In this document: in pieces, positions 1 through 8,626 of the stretch
Position numbering within the stretch: the first letter of the stretch is position 1
Layout: every line of letters begins with the position of its first letter
NCBI RefSeq assembly: GCF_018967865.2
Contig: NZ_JAHLZY020000001.1
Coordinates: 4,580,801-4,644,800, forward strand
Length of the DNA stretch: 64,000 nt
Reading direction: 5' to 3'
Source of the DNA: Hymenobacter siberiensis
Lineage (GTDB): Bacteria; Bacteroidota; Bacteroidia; Cytophagales; Hymenobacteraceae
Program-made: the position numbers and the translations under genes
The notes under the pieces: model-generated
Seen by the model: only the letters and a program-made list of their open reading frames with translations
Told to the model about the DNA's origin: nothing
Database searches by the model: none

Positions 1-609
1 GGGCTCTACCCGCACGAGGCCATGCAGGGCGCCTTTATCGCCACGCTGCGCGTGGCGTTTGTCGTGAGCTACGTGGCCGTTACGGCCTACGCGGGCCTGA
101 TGCTGTACGCCATTTTCGTCAATCCGAAATCGGTGCGGCGGCTGCTGGTGCGGCTGTTCTCGTTCCGGCTGATGCGGCGCTGGCAGCGCTCGGCCTACAA
201 GCACGGCCAGGGCATGATGGATGCGTCCATCCAGTTGCGCGGCAATCCGGCCATCTACTGGTGGCGGGCGGCGGGCAGCACCTTCTTCGTCTGGACGGCC
301 CGCTACCTCGTCATCGGCTGCCTCATCGCCGCCTTCGTGCCGATGGACACGGACACGTTCCTGTTCATTTTCGCCCGCAACCTCACCTACAAAGTGCTGC
401 TGCTGCTGGCCATCACGCCGGGCGGGGCGGGTATTGTGGAGGGCGCGTTTCCCACGTTTTTCGGCAAGTTTATCGGTACGGCCACGCTCACCAGCTTCAT
501 GGTGCTGCTGTATCGGGTGGTCACGTATTACCTGTATCTGGTGCTGGGCAGCGTGTTTTTGCCGCGCTGGGTGGGGCGGGTATTTGCGAAGCGGCCGGCA
601 CAGCAGTAA
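1..609 (+). CDS. Flippase-like membrane protein, LPG synthase TM family (5' partial)
   Basis: Only the last ~202 residues are present; the frame is open from base 1, so the start lies outside the window. It contains several hydrophobic helices and the segment TPGGAGIVEG near residue 140 of the fragment, which is characteristic of the lysylphosphatidylglycerol synthase transmembrane (UPF0104/YbhN-like) family. Family members are polytopic inner-membrane proteins of the flippase type, often next to glycosyltransferases; no substrate can be inferred here. The C-terminus is short and basic. The gene is followed by a long inverted repeat and a bidirectional hairpin terminator shared with the convergent lipoprotein gene. 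Confidence 0.8.
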   Translation, partial: GLYPHEAMQGAFIATLRVAFVVSYVAVTAYAGLMLYAIFVNPKSVRRLLVRLFSFRLMRRWQRSAYKHGQGMMDASIQLRGNPAIYWWRAAGSTFFVWTARYLVIGCLIAAFVPMDTDTFLFIFARNLTYKVLLLLAITPGGAGIVEGAFPTFFGKFIGTATLTSFMVLLYRVVTYYLYLVLGSVFLPRWVGRVFAKRPAQQ

Positions 610-637
610 CGCGAGCGTTGTAGCTCATATCGGAGTT

Positions 638-714
638 GTTTAGAAAGTCGCAAAAGGTCCCCGAACGGTCATGCTTCGCTGCGCTCTGCATGACCGTTCG
701 GGGACTTTCTAAAC
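638..714. repeat. Long inverted repeat, GTCATGC..GCATGAC family
   Basis: The arms read GTTTAGAAAGTC...CCCCGAACGGTCATGC and the complement GCATGACCGTTCGGGG...CTTTCTAAAC around the core TTCGCTGCGCTCT. It is one of at least seven copies in the window with the same core (see 1802, 5731, 10678, 18311, 25666, 52565). All are intergenic, as expected of REP-like dispersed palindromes. Confidence 0.85.
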
Positions 715-728
715 AGCTTCATCATAAA

Positions 729-761
729 AAAAGCCCCGAACCAGTCTGGTTCGAGGCTTTT
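729..761 (-). terminator. Rho-independent terminator between convergent genes
   Basis: A 15-bp hairpin (AAAAGCCCCGAACCA / TGGTTCGAGGCTTTT, one mismatch) has a 3-nt loop. On the minus strand it is followed by a run of T, so it most likely ends the lipoprotein gene at 785-1204; it can also serve the plus-strand gene. Confidence 0.8.
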
Positions 762-784
762 CGTTGGGTTGAATCCAGAGTAAT

Positions 785-1204
785 CTACTCCTTTTCCAGC
801 ATCAGCGCGGCACCGTCGGCCGACTTCAGGGTGAGTTTCTTGTCGGTGAGGGTTTCCACAGCGAAGGTGTTGCTGGTGGTCGCGCCGTCGGGCGTCATGG
901 TAATAGTTTTGCCGGCCTGGTCGAACGTGTATTTGCCCGACACGGCTCCGCTGGCACCGGTCATGTTGTAGGTGCCGTTGGCGAAAATGCGCAGTTCTTC
1001 CTGTTTTTGAGCATCGGTTTGCTTCACTTTGTCGCCGCTGGTGTCGGTTTCCTTGGCGGTTTTCCACACCTTGCTATCGGTGCCGTACAGCATGTTCACG
1101 CCTTCCACCTTGCCCTTGTCGTTGCTGCAGGAAGCGGCAAAGAGCGACACAAGCAGCAACAGGCTGGCGAAGTAACGGAGCGAAAAAAGAGACTGAAGTT
1201 TCAT
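785..1204 (-). CDS. Small lipocalin-like lipoprotein
   Basis: 139 residues starting MKLQSLFSL, with a hydrophobic stretch and lipobox LFAASC giving a lipidated Cys near residue 20. The mature part is short, polar and rich in beta-prone Thr/Gly stretches (GTYNMTGASG, SGKYTFDQAG, TITMTPDG), the pattern of small lipocalin-like lipoproteins common in this phylum. The ligand and role are unknown. The frame is open 31 codons further upstream, but the signal peptide fixes the start. It is convergent with the flippase-like gene. Confidence 0.75.
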   Translation of the reverse strand: MKLQSLFSLRYFASLLLLVSLFAASCSNDKGKVEGVNMLYGTDSKVWKTAKETDTSGDKVKQTDAQKQEELRIFANGTYNMTGASGAVSGKYTFDQAGKTITMTPDGATTSNTFAVETLTDKKLTLKSADGAALMLEKE

Positions 1205-1404
1205 GTGCACAAAGGGTAATGGTGAAAGAATGAAGATGACGCGCAAGGTGCGGACTCGTCGACTTACGACGCAGACGCAAAAGAGTTTAGGGCGCAACCC
1301 CGCCTAAGCTTGCCCGTATAGCAACCCCGTCGGCCCGCCTGCAAGCGTTTCCGGCCTGCAAGCGTTTCCGGCAGAATCTATCTCTCCATTTAATCACCGA
1401 AACC

Positions 1405-1686
1405 ATGGGACTCTTCGATTTCATCAGCGACAAAGGCGACCAGAAGCCCGTAGAGCCCGCAGCTAAGCCGGCGGCTGGCGGCACCGATTTTTTTGGCAAT
1501 GCCAAACCGGATGCTACCGGCGATACGTACACCGTAGTAAGCGGCGACTCTCTTTCTAAAATTGCAAAGCACCACTACGGCGACGCCGCCAAGTGGCACC
1601 AGATATACGACGCCAACAAGGCGCTCATCGGCAACAACCCCGACCTGATTGAAATCGGTCAGGTGTTGACCCTACCTAGTCTCTAG
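1405..1686 (+). CDS. LysM domain protein
   Basis: 93 residues. Residues 43-92 form one LysM domain: YTVVSGDSLSKIAKHHYGD, then WHQIYDANKALIGNNPDLI and IGQVLTLPSL. This is the arrangement of the LysM half of Kbp/YgaU-type proteins, but the BON domain of E. coli Kbp is absent and replaced by a short N-terminal tail beginning MGLFDFISDKG. No signal peptide is visible, which fits a cytoplasmic or unconventionally placed YgaU-like protein. A role in cell-envelope or ion-stress physiology is possible by analogy only. It ends in a clear terminator. Confidence 0.88.
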   Translation: MGLFDFISDKGDQKPVEPAAKPAAGGTDFFGNAKPDATGDTYTVVSGDSLSKIAKHHYGDAAKWHQIYDANKALIGNNPDLIEIGQVLTLPSL

Positions 1687-1712
1687 GTACTTTTTTGCAG
1701 AAAAAAGGTGAG

Positions 1713-1743
1713 AAAAGCCACTCTGTTTCAGGGTGGCTTTTTT
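1713..1743 (+). terminator. Rho-independent terminator after the LysM gene
   Basis: The hairpin AAAAGCCACTCTG-TTTC-AGGGTGGCTTTT ends in a T run 27 bp after the LysM stop codon. It separates the LysM gene from the methionine leader downstream. Confidence 0.85.
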
Positions 1744-1801
1744 GCGTTTGAAGGAATCGAAAGAACGACTTCGAAACAAAGAAATTCGAAACAAAGAAAA
1801 A

Positions 1802-1838
1802 AGACCGTCATGCTTCGCTGCGCTCTGCATGACGGTCT
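1802..1838. repeat. Short copy of the GTCATGC inverted repeat family
   Basis: AGACCGTCATG / CATGACGGTCT arms enclose CTTCGCTGCGCTCTG, the same core as the repeat at 638-714 with different outer arms. It lies between the LysM terminator and the methionine promoter. Confidence 0.8.
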
Positions 1839-1876
1839 GAAAAAACCGAAACCGAAAAATATTTTCGAGGCAATAC

Positions 1877-1908
1877 TTGCTCATCCCAAAAATTCTCTCG
1901 TACATTTG
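1877..1908 (+). promoter_or_regulatory. Bacteroidota-type promoter of the methionine locus
   Basis: TTG at 1877-1879 is followed by 21 nt and TACATTTG at 1901-1908, matching the phylum consensus TTG-N19-21-TAnnTTTG. Transcription would begin near 1913, about 45 nt before the SAM aptamer core. Confidence 0.7.
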
Positions 1909-1954
1909 CCGATACCAAACAGGTACTCCCCGCTAACGGTGGGCAGTTTTCAAG

Positions 1955-2069
1955 TTTTATACAGAAGTGGCGAGAGACTAGGCTCCGTGACCCACTGGCA
2001 ACCTTCGCTCAACGAAAGGTGCCAATTCCTACCCACTAGCGGCCTCGGCCACGATGGGGCAGATGATTC
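1955..2069 (+). promoter_or_regulatory. SAM-I (S-box) riboswitch aptamer
   Basis: The conserved S-box blocks occur in order: AGAAGTGGCGAGAGACTAGG, then GTGACCCACTGGCAACC, a small P3 hairpin (TTCG-CTCAA-CGAA), AGGTGCCAATTCCTACCC, a P4 arm, and closing GCAGATGAT. SAM-I aptamers bind S-adenosylmethionine and switch off methionine genes. The outer P1 helix (TTTATAC against GATGAT) is weak compared with the consensus and may be bulged. No textbook U-tract terminator follows directly, so the expression platform is unclear. The downstream genes metY, metX and hom are the expected targets. Confidence 0.87.
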
Positions 2070-2199
2070 GAGTGCCATGGAAAATTCTTCTCGTTCCGCT
2101 TTTTTCAACCCGAATGCTCCGGCTGCTTTGCGCACCGTGGTTTCGGGTTTTGCTATTTCGGCCCCTTGCGGCCACAATCAGGTCGCCAGCCTCGCCCGA

Positions 2200-2241
2200 A
2201 TGCGAATGCGAATGTGTTGTTGTTGCCCGTGTTGTTGCTAA
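2200..2241 (+). CDS. Cys-codon-rich leader peptide (MRMRMCCCCPCCC)
   Basis: A 13-codon ORF encodes MRMRMCCCCPCCC: seven Cys codons out of thirteen, just before the stop. It lies 130 nt after the SAM aptamer and 197 nt before the first biosynthetic ORF, and its last codons and stop fall inside a 7-bp hairpin (2237-2258). The arrangement is that of an attenuation leader peptide, in which scarcity of Cys-tRNA stalls the ribosome and changes RNA folding. There are in-frame ATGs further upstream (for example 2079), so a longer version of about 54 codons is possible. Function is inferred from position and composition only. Confidence 0.6.
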   Translation: MRMRMCCCCPCCC

Positions 2242-2258
2242 GCTGATTTCGGCTTAGC
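2237..2258 (+). promoter_or_regulatory. Hairpin overlapping the Cys-rich leader ORF
   Basis: GCTAAGC (2237-2243) pairs with GCTTAGC (2252-2258) around TGATTTCG. The 5' arm contains the leader stop codon, so a ribosome on the Cys codons would melt it. A pyrimidine-rich but not pure-T stretch follows (CCCCCCTCTCC...). It could be an attenuator arm. The rest of 2260-2438 holds another imperfect hairpin near 2290-2325 but no ORF. Confidence 0.5.
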
Positions 2259-2438
2259 CCCCCCTCTCCTTTTCTTCTTCGTGGGAATGCCGTAGCGTCC
2301 GGGCGTGCCAATGGGCTACGCCGGCTGATTGGCTAAAACGGCCCTGCTTACCGCCGGCTCGCTGCGTACCGCACCAGGCAAATTGACCCTGGCGGCCAGG
2401 TCCTAACGAAGAAATCCCTTTTTTTCATTCCACTTCGT

Positions 2439-3104
2439 ATGCCTACGCTCATCGCTCCTGCATCCATTCAGCCCGAACTGGCTGCTACTGCCCAACACCT
2501 GGCCAATGTGCTGCCCGCTACCGCCAGCCAAACCATTGATGCCGGCATTGCAGCCGTACACGCGGCTGGTCTGGTTCAGCACAGCCTCCGCACCGGCCAG
2601 GTTGCGCCCGATTTCACCCTCCCCGACGCCAATGGGCAGCCGGTTTCGCTCGCCAGCCTGCGGGCAATTGGGCCGGTGGTGCTGGTGTTTTACCGGGGCA
2701 ACTGGTGCCCATATTGCAACGTGCAGCTGCGGGCCTACAACCAGGCGTTGGCCCACTTTACCGCGAATAACGCCACACTGGTGGCCATTTCGCCCCAAAC
2801 GCTGGACCTGACCAGCCTCACGGCGGAGGAAAAAAACCTGCAATTCCCGGTGCTCAGCGATGCTGGCAATACGGTGGCCAAGCAATACGGACTGGCCTAC
2901 CAAGTAGGCGATGCCGTGTACCACACCCTGCACGGCGTGGGCATCGACCTGGCCGTGTTCAACGGCGACGACAGTGGCGAATTGCCTCTGACGGGCACCT
3001 TTATTATTGCCCAGGACGGCAGCATTGCGTGGGCCGCCACCGAGGCCAACTTCAAGGAACGTCCCGACCCGACCGTGCTGCTCGATGCACTGGCCCGGCT
3101 ATAG
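2439..3104 (+). CDS. Peroxiredoxin-like AhpC/TSA family protein
   Basis: 221 residues with the thioredoxin-fold signature VLVFYRGNWCPYCNVQLR; Cys90 and Cys93 form a CPYC motif rather than the single peroxidatic Cys of typical 2-Cys peroxiredoxins. The context APDFTLPDANGQPVSL upstream and ISPQTLDL downstream is typical of the AhpC/TSA clan. It has no signal peptide, so it is probably a cytoplasmic thiol peroxidase or disulfide reductase. It is the first full gene after the SAM riboswitch and Cys-rich leader and lies 52 bp before metY, suggesting co-transcription with sulfur assimilation; the link is positional. Confidence 0.88.
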   Translation: MPTLIAPASIQPELAATAQHLANVLPATASQTIDAGIAAVHAAGLVQHSLRTGQVAPDFTLPDANGQPVSLASLRAIGPVVLVFYRGNWCPYCNVQLRAYNQALAHFTANNATLVAISPQTLDLTSLTAEEKNLQFPVLSDAGNTVAKQYGLAYQVGDAVYHTLHGVGIDLAVFNGDDSGELPLTGTFIIAQDGSIAWAATEANFKERPDPTVLLDALARL

Positions 3105-3144
3105 CCCTGATTAAAACCTGAAATATTCAACGCTTCACGCTTAA

Positions 3145-4536
<1,392 letters not shown>

Positions 4537-4578
4537 TGGTTAGTGGTTAACGCTTAACTACTAAAAAAGAATTGGTGC

Positions 4579-4644
4579 ATCGGCCCGGGCCTCTTCCGTG
4601 ATGGGAGGAGAAATGGGAGTGAGAAACTATTGTTCCGGGCCGAT
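4579..4644 (+). other. Structured RNA element between metY and metX
   Basis: A perfect 10-bp stem (ATCGGCCCGG at 4579-4588 with CCGGGCCGAT at 4635-4644) encloses an inner hairpin CCTC...GAGG and a purine-rich stretch. It lies in the 143-bp gap, 35 nt before the metX start. No T tract follows, so it is not a standard terminator. It could be an mRNA processing or regulatory hairpin; no known riboswitch class was recognised. Confidence 0.45.
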
Positions 4645-4679
4645 TCGCTGGTTCTAAAGCTGTGCTATTTAATTGAATT

Positions 4680-5708
4680 ATGCCAACCCAACTATTTGAA
4701 CTCCCTGACCTTAAGCTGGAAAGCGGCGAAACCCTGACCGGGGCGCATGTATCCTACCAGACCTGGGGCCAACTCAACGAAGAACGCGACAATGTGGTGT
4801 GGGTGTGCCACGCCCTCACGGCCAATGCCGACGTGCTGGCTTGGTGGCCGGGCCTGGTAGGGCCGGGCTGCCACTACGACCCTTCGGAGTGGTTTATCTT
4901 GTGTGCCAACGTGTTGGGCTCATGCTACGGCACTACCGGCCCGCTCGATGCCGACCCGGCCACCGGCCGGGCGCGCTTCCAGCACTTCCCGCTGCTCAGC
5001 ATCCGGGACCTGGTGGCGGCGCACGAGGCACTGCGGGAGGAGCTGGACCTGGCGGATATCAACACACTGATTGGCGGCTCTTTGGGTGGGCAGCAGGCGC
5101 TGGAATGGGCCGTGCTGCGCCCCGATTTGTTCGACCATCTGATTGTCATCGCTACCAACGCCCGGCATTCGGCCTGGGGAATTGCTTTTAACGAGGCCCA
5201 GCGGCTGGCCATTGAGGCCGACCCGACCTATGCCGCCGGCCAGCCCGGCGGGGGCGACGATGGCCTGCGCGCCGCCCGCGCCATGGCCCTGCTCAGCTAC
5301 CGCAGCTACGAGGCCTACGCCGAAACCCAGACCGACCCCGACAACGACGCGCTGCTACGCCAGCACCGCGCCAGCGCCTATCAGCGCTACCAGGGCGACA
5401 AGCTGGTGTCGCGCTTCGACGCTTATAGCTACGTGTCGTTGAGCCGGAGCATGGACACCCATAACCTCGGCCGCCACCGGGGCGGGGTGCCGGCGGCGCT
5501 GGCCCGCATTGGGGCGCGCACGCTGGTACTGGGCATTACGTCGGATGTGCTGTTCCCGCTGAGCGAGCAGCGCGAGCTGGCGGCGCACATTCCGGGGGCC
5601 ATGTATGCCGAGCTGGACTCGCGCTACGGCCACGACGGCTTTTTGCTGGAAACGGCGGCCATCACGCACTTTCTGGAGCTGTTTTACGCGCCTACGTTCG
5701 TGCATTAA
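4680..5708 (+). CDS. metX: Homoserine O-acetyltransferase
   Basis: 342 residues, alpha/beta-hydrolase-fold MetX. It acetylates homoserine with acetyl-CoA, the first committed step to methionine. The nucleophile is Ser134 in IGGSLGGQQALEW; Asp near 289 (GITSDVLFP) and His near 318 (YGHDGF) complete the triad. N-terminal signatures YQTWGQLN and VCHALTANA are also MetX-like. The catalytic GGSLGG context supports the acetyl- rather than succinyltransferase family by fold (MetX, not MetA), although acyl specificity cannot be read with certainty. It follows metY on the same strand. Confidence 0.95.
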   Translation: MPTQLFELPDLKLESGETLTGAHVSYQTWGQLNEERDNVVWVCHALTANADVLAWWPGLVGPGCHYDPSEWFILCANVLGSCYGTTGPLDADPATGRARFQHFPLLSIRDLVAAHEALREELDLADINTLIGGSLGGQQALEWAVLRPDLFDHLIVIATNARHSAWGIAFNEAQRLAIEADPTYAAGQPGGGDDGLRAARAMALLSYRSYEAYAETQTDPDNDALLRQHRASAYQRYQGDKLVSRFDAYSYVSLSRSMDTHNLGRHRGGVPAALARIGARTLVLGITSDVLFPLSEQRELAAHIPGAMYAELDSRYGHDGFLLETAAITHFLELFYAPTFVH

Positions 5709-5730
5709 CTAATTCTAAAAACAATCAGAA

Positions 5731-5835
5731 CGTCATGCTGAGCGCCGCCGAAGCATCTCGCGTGCAGCAGCAATTCTTTTCTTATGATTGGATTGCTACC
5801 ACACGCGAGATGCCTCGGCGGCGCTCGGCATGACG
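5731..5835. repeat. Long inverted repeat inside the methionine gene cluster
   Basis: 34-nt arms CGTCATGCTGAGCGCCGCCG...GCGTG / CACGCG...CGGCGGCGCTCGGCATGACG surround a 37-nt AT-richer centre. It belongs to the GTCATnCTGAGCGC family and nearly fills the metX-hom gap, so it lies in a probable operon and could reduce or process the downstream message. Confidence 0.85.
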
Positions 5836-5854
5836 CATTTTTTTCCCTTTGAGA

Positions 5855-7123
5855 ATGGACGTTGAGAAACAACCCCTGCGCATTGGCCTGATTGGCTTTG
5901 GCTGCGTAGGACAGGGCTTTTATGACATCGTGCAGCGGCAGCCGGAACTGGGACTGACCATTGCCCGCATTGCCGTGAAAAACCCCGATAAGCCCCGTAC
6001 GCTGTCCGCCGGGCACTTCAGCTTTCGAGCGGATGACTTGCTGGCCGACCCGACGCTGGACGTGCTGGTAGAAGTCATCGACGACCCGGCCGAGGCTTTC
6101 CGGCTGGTGAGCGCGGCCCTGCGCCAGGGCCGCCGCGTGGCCACGGCCAACAAGGCCATGCTGGCCCGGCACCTGCCCGAGCTGGTGCAGCTGGAGCTGG
6201 ATTTCGGTGGCACGTTACTGTACGAAGCGGCCGTGTGCGGCAGCATTCCCATCATTCGCACGCTGGATGGCTACTTCAGCCACGAGCCGCTGCGGGCGGT
6301 GCAGGGCATCTTCAACGGCTCGTCGAACTACGTGCTGACGCGTATGAGCGAGGAAGGCACTGACTACGCAACAGCCCTGGCCGAGGCCCAGGCCAAAGGC
6401 TTCGCCGAAACCGACCCGTCGCTGGACATGGGCGCGTTTGACCCGCGCTCGAAGGCCGTGATTCTGGCGGCCCACGCCTATGGGGTTTTTCTGGAAGCTG
6501 AGGAGGTAGTGAATTTGGGCATCGAAGGAATCAGCGCGGCGGATATTGCTTTCGCGGCGGCGCAGGGGCAGAAAATCAAAGTAGTAGCGGCCGTGCAGCG
6601 CCTGCCGGATGGCCGCATCACGGCGCTGGTTACGCCGCAGCTGCTGGGGCCGGAGTCGCCGTTATTTACTGTCGAGCGCGAGTTTAATGGGGTGGTGATT
6701 GACGCCGAATACGCCGGCCCGCAGTTTCTGCGCGGGCGCGGCGCGGGCGGGCATCCCACCGGCTCGGCGGTGCTGGCCGATGTGCTGGCCCTGCGGCGCG
6801 GCTACCGCTACGGCTATGCCAAGCGGGCCGATGCCCCCGAAACGCAGCTGACCCACGCCTTGGAAATAGATACCTACCTGCGCCACGCCGACGTGGGTGT
6901 GCTGCGCGAGGTGCTGACCTGGCTGGAGCTGCCCGCCACCGCCCTACAAACTGACGCGAACGGACCTTATGCCACCGGCCCGGTAGCCCTCCAGCAGCTG
7001 TGGGCCTGGCGCCAGGAGCTGAGGACCAATGGTCTGTTCGTGGCGCGGCGGGGCGCAGTGCGGCCGCTGAGCGGGGCAGTGCAAACGGTGCAGGCCCGCA
7101 CCGAGGCAACGGCCGGGGCATAA
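5855..7123 (+). CDS. hom: Homoserine dehydrogenase
   Basis: 422 residues. It reduces aspartate semialdehyde to homoserine, the substrate of MetX. The N-terminal Rossmann motif is IGLIGFGCVGQG (residues ~9-20). The catalytic region contains NKAMLARH, LLYEAAVCGSIPIIRTL, GIFNGSSNYVLTRM and the catalytic Asp/Lys context DPSLDMGAFDPRSKAVILA. About 100 residues follow the core; a regulatory ACT fold is possible but not clear. It is a stand-alone enzyme, not fused to aspartokinase. The ATG at 5855 is preferred over the TTG two codons earlier. It is probably co-transcribed with metYX. Confidence 0.94.
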   Translation: MDVEKQPLRIGLIGFGCVGQGFYDIVQRQPELGLTIARIAVKNPDKPRTLSAGHFSFRADDLLADPTLDVLVEVIDDPAEAFRLVSAALRQGRRVATANKAMLARHLPELVQLELDFGGTLLYEAAVCGSIPIIRTLDGYFSHEPLRAVQGIFNGSSNYVLTRMSEEGTDYATALAEAQAKGFAETDPSLDMGAFDPRSKAVILAAHAYGVFLEAEEVVNLGIEGISAADIAFAAAQGQKIKVVAAVQRLPDGRITALVTPQLLGPESPLFTVEREFNGVVIDAEYAGPQFLRGRGAGGHPTGSAVLADVLALRRGYRYGYAKRADAPETQLTHALEIDTYLRHADVGVLREVLTWLELPATALQTDANGPYATGPVALQQLWAWRQELRTNGLFVARRGAVRPLSGAVQTVQARTEATAGA

Positions 7124-7176
7124 TTCTCCCAAACACCAAATAGCCCCGAAACGTCAGGAATATTTCATATCTATTT

Positions 7177-7198
7177 GTTTATCAATAAATTGATAAAC
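7177..7198. terminator. AT-rich palindrome between convergent genes
   Basis: Perfect 10-bp arms GTTTATCAAT / ATTGATAAAC with a 2-nt spacer lie between hom and the convergent esterase. It may be a weak terminator or a protein-binding palindrome; the sequence alone does not decide. Confidence 0.4.
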
Positions 7199-7227
7199 CC
7201 TGTTAGCCGCAAAGCGGTTTGAGTTAA

Positions 7228-8472
7228 TCAGCGAAACTCGATGCGAACCGGCGCCTGGCCAGGGAATTTCAGCAGGTAGATGCCGGCCTTGAGGGTGCCC
7301 CGTAGCACGTCCAGCGTGGGGGTGGTGGGGCTGATGGTACGCACCACGCGCCCGGCGGCATCGAGCAGCTGAGCCTCGGCAATATTGGCCCAGGCGGCGG
7401 GCAGCAGGATGCGGATGGCGTCGGCGGCGGGGTTGGGATAGGCTTGGGCGGCGGGCGCGGGCGCGGGCGCGGCCGGGGCCTGGGCGGCCGTCACCACCAG
7501 GCCGGGCAGGGCCAGCACGGGCCGCAGAAAATCGCGGATGGTGCGGAAGGTCGTGTCGGCGTAGGCCGCATTAGTCTCGAAGGGAATGTGGCCCGCACCG
7601 CGCAAGGTGCGCAGCGTGTTACGAATGCCCAGGGCGGTGGCGCGGGGATTGAGCCGGCCGCTGCCATACACGTACTTGGGCGGCAGGAACGAGCCCACCC
7701 GGCCTTGCAGGTAGGGCACGGTGCCATCGGCGGTGCCGTGCACGCTGCACAGCGGCGCGTTGCCGGCCTCGATGTAATTGGGGCTTTCGGTGGCTCCGCT
7801 CAGGTTGAGCACGGCTTGGGGCAGGCTGCTGTAGCCTGGGTTGCCGCTCACGCCCTCCACGCCGCCCAGGGCGACAATACCCACGTAAGCAGGCACTTCG
7901 GGGGCTTTATCAAGGTAACCGACTTCGAGCGCGGCAAACGCCCCAGCCGACGAGCCGCCCACGATGATGTAGCCGGGATTGACGCGGTAGGCGTTGGCAG
8001 TAGCCGCGTCTTTGCGGAAGAAGCGCACAGCGGCGCGCAAATCCTGCATCCCCCGAATGGCCGATTTGGCAATGTTCACGGTATCGAAACCACCGCCGAG
8101 AACGATGCTGAAGTCCAGCAGCCGGTAGTCGATGCTGGCCGTGACGTAGCCCAGGCGGGCAAACTTTGTGCACACGTCTACCATGTAGGCATCGGTGCGC
8201 AGGCCCGTCACGAAGCCGCCCTGGTGGGCGAAGATGATAACCGGCCGCCGGGCCAGCGCATCGCCGGTGGGCTGGTAAATATCCATAAGCAGCGCCTGGT
8301 TGGTGCCTACCGAGTTTACGGCCGCGCCAAAGGCCACGCCCGAAGCCACGGTCACGTTGGGGAACAGCGGCCGGTAGTAGCGCCCGCCGGTGGTGTCGAT
8401 AACGCCCTGGGCACTGGCCGCCTGGGCGGCCGTGAACAGCAGGGTGGCAAGGAAGAGAAAAAGTATTTTCAT
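7228..8472 (-). CDS. Secreted alpha/beta hydrolase (esterase) with T9SS C-terminal signal
   Basis: 414 residues with an N-terminal signal peptide (MKILFLFLATLLFTAAQAASA). The hydrolase core has FAHQGGF as oxyanion region, nucleophile Ser in GGSSAGAFAAL, CSVHGTADGTVPY with a candidate acid, and GAGHIPFE as catalytic His. An Ala/Pro linker leads to a type A sorting domain (YPNPAADAIRI ... AGIYLLKF), which in this phylum directs export by the type IX secretion system. It is thus likely a secreted or surface carboxylesterase of the esterase/lipase type; substrate unknown. ATG at 8472 is used; an adjacent GTG is possible. Confidence 0.87.
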   Translation of the reverse strand: MKILFLFLATLLFTAAQAASAQGVIDTTGGRYYRPLFPNVTVASGVAFGAAVNSVGTNQALLMDIYQPTGDALARRPVIIFAHQGGFVTGLRTDAYMVDVCTKFARLGYVTASIDYRLLDFSIVLGGGFDTVNIAKSAIRGMQDLRAAVRFFRKDAATANAYRVNPGYIIVGGSSAGAFAALEVGYLDKAPEVPAYVGIVALGGVEGVSGNPGYSSLPQAVLNLSGATESPNYIEAGNAPLCSVHGTADGTVPYLQGRVGSFLPPKYVYGSGRLNPRATALGIRNTLRTLRGAGHIPFETNAAYADTTFRTIRDFLRPVLALPGLVVTAAQAPAAPAPAPAAQAYPNPAADAIRILLPAAWANIAEAQLLDAAGRVVRTISPTTPTLDVLRGTLKAGIYLLKFPGQAPVRIEFR

Positions 8473-8626
8473 CACAAAAAGAGAAAATAGTAGCCGGATA
8501 ATACAGCGGCGGCCGGTTTGGGCATCAACGCCGGCAGGCGAGCCGGCGTTGGGGTGGCCGGGTGGGGCCGCGCTGGTTCCGAAGATACAGCCTGCGTTAT
8601 TTGTGGCTGCTTAATCCCGCTCCGTC

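Noticed and set aside
1708..2199. Longer coding frame upstream of the Cys-rich leader peptide
   Set aside because: The frame runs through a terminator, a dispersed repeat and the SAM aptamer, so it is not a gene; only the last 13 codons (or at most from 2079) are considered.
2439..3104. Thiol peroxidase Tpx or AhpC assignment
   Set aside because: The CPYC motif and overall blocks fit a broader peroxiredoxin-like group; a specific name would overstate the evidence.
4537..4679. A SAM-II riboswitch before metX
   Set aside because: The SAM-II pseudoknot blocks could not be found; only an unassigned hairpin is supported.
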